Below, piece after piece: positions 61,721-64,000 of a stretch of DNA of 64,000 nucleotides. The notes under the pieces were generated by a model, which saw only the letters and a list, made by a program, of their open reading frames with translations, was not told where the DNA came from and ran no database searches. The translations under genes and the position numbers were made by a program. This DNA is from Ypsolopha sequella (lineage: Eukaryota; Arthropoda; Insecta; Lepidoptera; Ypsolophidae): the NCBI GenBank assembly GCA_934047225.1, contig OW204012.1, forward strand, positions 5,394,001 to 5,458,000, given 5' to 3'. Within the stretch, counting starts at the first letter, position 1, and every line of letters begins with the position of its first letter.

Positions 61721-62633
61721 TAAGTGGTTATTTTGTGGCTATACTGTGGTGGGCCCATAGTAACTGGTCCACATCCAATGTAATTCGCTCGCCAACAATT
61801 CCTTATCATCTCGCCCCGACATCACGCTTTCTGTCTTGCGAGGACTTTATTTCCACAAGAAGAAGGTTCTATTGGGTGTTTTTCTACTATTTTTTGCTAG
61901 TGAATAGTCAGCATAAAGGAAAGAGGGTATCATAAATTATTATTTATAACCAAAAAATAAATCAGAAACTGAAGGTTTGTCCCCTTAGTATAGTTTGGTT
62001 ACAATTTAATTACTTCCGAATCCAAGAAGTAAGTTTCCGATCCGTCCGTGGTGTTCGCCATTGAATTAATGCTTCGTTAAAGAATCCGAGTCTCTAGATG
62101 ACGGTATGGCGGTCATATTATTTTGCAAAAAAATTGTTATGTCAAAGTATCGATTTTTATGTATTTTTGGTTTATTTATTTATTTACTTTAATTAAAACG
62201 GACAAACTAATTACAATAATTAAAGATAGTATAGCATATATTGCCTTTTGCAACAGTATTTCCTCGTGAACCTTCCTTCCTTTGGGTGGTAATAAATTAC
62301 TATGAAAACGATCGGGAGAAGGTTTATCAATTTCAATATACCACTCTACTCTAACAATATTACTCGGCCAATGCTGCCACATTTCAAAATTTTTTAAATA
62401 CGTCTATTTTGATTATTTTTTGTAAAGATCAAAGTATTCGAACTTTTCTTGAAGTGTGATGGAAATTACTGAAAACTTCAATTACTTTGGTAGAGTGAAT
62501 ACATATTAAAGCACTATTTATCTAAATATTTCATAACCTATTAATTTTATATCACGAAAATGAACTTTTGGTAAACGACCTTCTTTAACGGTTTTTCTTC
62601 AAACCCCTCGCTCAATATACCTTCTAATTCCAG
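61721..62633. other. E(Pc) intron, unassigned
   Basis: No repeat or exon recognised; ends in a T/C-rich tract and acceptor taattccag at 62633. Confidence 0.5.
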
Positions 62634-62828
62634 GAAAAACGACGAGAGCTCCTACGAGAAAATGCTGAAACTTCGACGGGACTTAGCTCGAGCGTTGACC
62701 CTCCTTGAGTTGGTCGCCAGAAGAGAGCGTGCGAAGCGAGACTTGGTCAAACTGACGGCGTTACTGGCTGAGCGAAGATATGTGGCGCAGGACTTCGCTG
62801 GACATCTAATAGCGGAGATACCGCAGAG
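62634..62828 (+). CDS. E(Pc): Enhancer of Polycomb, exon with NDESSYEKMLKLRRDL segment
   Basis: Acceptor ttccag ends at 62633; donor gtaggc begins 62829. Phase fits the previous exon (AG|G). It reads K-N-D-E-S-S-Y-E-K-M-L-K-L-R-R-D-L, then L-L-E-L-V-A-R-R-E-R-A-K-R-D-L, then L-A-E-R-R-Y and I-A-E-I-P-Q. N-D-E-x-S-Y-E-K-M-L-K-L-R-R and R-R-E-(K/R)-x-K-R-(E/D)-L are EPC hallmarks; the charged, Leu-rich stretch is probably helical. The last 126 bp plus the donor are tandemly duplicated downstream. Confidence 0.96.
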
Positions 62829-63400
62829 GTAGGCTTTATTTACTATGTCGTAAGGTCTGAAACCCCTTGAGTTGGTCGCCAGAATAGAGCGTGCGAAGCG
62901 AGACTTGGTCAAACTGACGGCGTTGCTGGCTGAGCGAAGATATGTGGCGCAGGACTTCGCTGGACATCTAATAGCGGAGATACCGCAGAGGTAGGCTTTA
63001 TTTACTATGTCGTAAGGTCTGAAACTCCTTGAGTTGGTCGCCAGAATAGAGCGTGCGAAGCGGGACTTGGTCAAACTGACGGCGTTGCTGGCTGAGCGAA
63101 GATATGTGGCGCAAGACTTCGCTGGACATCTAATAGCGGAGATACCGCAGAGGTAGGCTTTATTTACTATGTCGTAAGGTCTGAAACTCCTTGAGTTGGT
63201 CGCCAGAATAGAGCGTGCGAAGCGGGACTTGGTCAAACTGACGGCGTTGCTGGCTGAGCGAAGATATGTGGCGCAAGACTTCGCTGGACATCTAATAGCG
63301 GAGATACCGCAGAGGTAGGCTTTATTTACTATGTCGTAAGGTCTGAAACTCCTTGAGTTGGTCGCCAGAAGAGAGCGTGCGAAGCGGGACTTGGTCAAAC
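62703..63400 (+). repeat. 162-bp tandem duplication of exon 3' part plus donor (4.3 units)
   Basis: Units start CCTTGAGTTGGTCGCCAGAA at 62703, 62865, 63027, 63189 and 63351. Each complete unit has 126 bp of E(Pc) exon, the donor gtaggc and 30 bp of intron; the fifth is cut after ~50 bp by repeat T. Units 2-4 lack a proper acceptor, so they are intronic exon copies with four alternative donors in total. Units share stepwise differences (GAATAGAGC from unit 2; GCGGGACTT and GCGCAAGACT from unit 3). The long minus-strand ORF (62652-63551) is created by the 162-bp period. Confidence 0.96.
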
Positions 63401-63411
63401 CAAGGATACCT

Positions 63412-63665
63412 CTGAAACAGGCACAACCAGCTGGCCCACCTTGCCTGGGACCGTTTGATGGGGTTATATCCATGCCAGCTCTTATATAAAACAGACTGGT
63501 GACGGGCATCGGCGTCACTGGTGCGATGGTTTTCGGCAAAGCGCTCACCAACCCGCCTGCCCAGCGTGTGTGAGTATGGGCATTTCTTCCAGGAGGACCG
63601 CCAACAGTGGCGAAATCGTGAAAAGGCCTATGTCCAGCAGTGGACGAACCAGGCTGATGAATGGA
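63412..63665 (+). repeat. Interspersed repeat T, copy 4
   Basis: CTGAAACAGGCACAACCAGC, GATGGGGTTATATCCATGCC, CGTCACTGGTGCGATGG, GCTCACCAACCCGCCTGCCC, GTCCAGCAGTGGACGAACCA. The most complete plus-strand copy; it interrupts the fifth duplication unit. Confidence 0.8.
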
Positions 63666-64000
63666 TTATGGCTAGGATTCTGACAAACCCCCTTCGCTTT
63701 TTATTGAAATAAAAATTGAAATTATTTATTTATCTTCCAAACATAATTATTATTACAGTTTTTTTTTTTTTTAAAGTATGCGACAAAAATGAATAAGCTC
63801 AGCTATATGCTGTGATAGAAAAATAAAATGATCTTCACAGTGCTGATTTTCAGCTTGTCCCCGTTCTTGCAGAATGTAGAAAAGAAAATTGGGAAAAAAG
63901 ATTTAACATTACGATATGAATATAGCATGCATTACATTTAAAAATAGAAATAATAAAGTAGAACATGAATTCATAAATGAACAAAAAAGAAAAAATACTT
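63666..64000. other. E(Pc) intron to window end, unassigned
   Basis: No exon seen. A 16-base T-run lies near 63758, and a CTCAGCTATATGCTGTGATAG phrase resembles 56776-56795. Confidence 0.45.

Larger units (their letters stand above)
47116..62828 (+). other. E(Pc): Enhancer of Polycomb gene, partial (four internal exons)
   Basis: Exons at 47116-47205, 55619-55767, 60654-60766 and 62634-62828 splice in phase to a protein segment strongly like the conserved EPcA region of Enhancer of Polycomb. The three introns (8413, 4886 and 1867 bp) are filled with MITEs, SINEs and LINE pieces. Exons upstream of 47116 and downstream of 62828 are not identified, so both protein ends are missing. E(Pc) is a core subunit of the Tip60/NuA4 histone acetyltransferase complex in the nucleus and modifies Polycomb silencing. 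Confidence 0.93.

Noticed and set aside
62652..63551. 299-codon minus-strand ORF with 54-residue repeats
   Set aside because: It is the reverse strand of the 162-bp tandem duplication of an E(Pc) exon; the period is a multiple of three, so no stop appears. The plus strand has splice sites and clear EPC homology.

Overview
This is eukaryotic nuclear DNA, most likely from a moth or butterfly. It is AT-rich, most reading frames are short and closed, and the real coding parts are short GC-richer exons bounded by GT..AG splice sites. It carries several repeats that I associate with Lepidoptera, such as the AGGGTTCCGTA repeat, tRNA-headed SINEs and many kinds of MITE. I see no rRNA genes, intact tRNA genes, CRISPR arrays or bacterial features.

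One host gene is recognisable: Enhancer of Polycomb, E(Pc)/EPC, on the + strand. Four consecutive exons lie at 47116-47205, 55619-55767, 60654-60766 and 62634-62828. Their phases agree (2+87+1, 2+147, 111+2, 1+192+2) and they give a continuous conserved EPcA-region protein. The exons coding the N-terminus are not found in bases 1-47115, so that part is either a very long upstream intron or includes intergenic DNA. The gene continues past the right edge. The last exon is followed by a 162-bp tandem duplication of its 3' part plus splice donor, with 4 complete units and one partial unit.

The rest is a dense, nested layer of mobile DNA. (1) A complete Copia-type LTR retrotransposon lies at 29552-33971: 148-bp LTRs with one difference, 5-bp target duplication, a primer site matching the anticodon-loop region of initiator tRNA-Met, and an uninterrupted 1258-aa Gag-Pol ORF. 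It looks young and possibly active. (2) A 3.4-kb fold-back element lies at 6095-9512. Its 1.2-kb inverted arms flank a decayed, intron-containing gene with acidic motifs like those of PIN/XPG-type nucleases and a C-terminal tesmin/TSO1-type CXC cysteine domain. (3) At least ten families of short non-autonomous elements are bounded by TTAAGG...CCTTAA; one has an in-window empty site showing TTAA duplication, and several sit back to back sharing one TTAA. (4) hAT-type elements carry clear 8-bp duplications (808-1344, 48890-49165, 52577-52856, 49938-50803). (5) TA-flanked mariner-like MITEs occur, including a pair whose empty sites are both present in the window. (6) There are three THAP-type zinc-finger exon fragments, two inside a small inverted-repeat element. 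(7) There are SINEs, LINE 3' ends, long palindromes and several tandem repeats, including a perfect 13 x 21-bp array.

Layout: 1-11 kb, MITEs and the fold-back element; 11-19 kb, palindromes and TTAA elements; 19-21.6 kb, a THAP-bearing inverted-repeat element with a 295-bp tandem repeat; 23.3-24.8 kb, a hAT-like element with the 21-bp array; about 24.8-27.1 kb, the longest stretch with no repeat I recognise; 29.5-34 kb, Copia; 34-46 kb, SINE/LINE/MITE mosaics; 47-64 kb, E(Pc) exons with TE-filled introns. Apart from the Copia element and the E(Pc) exons, nothing looks able to make a full-length functional protein.
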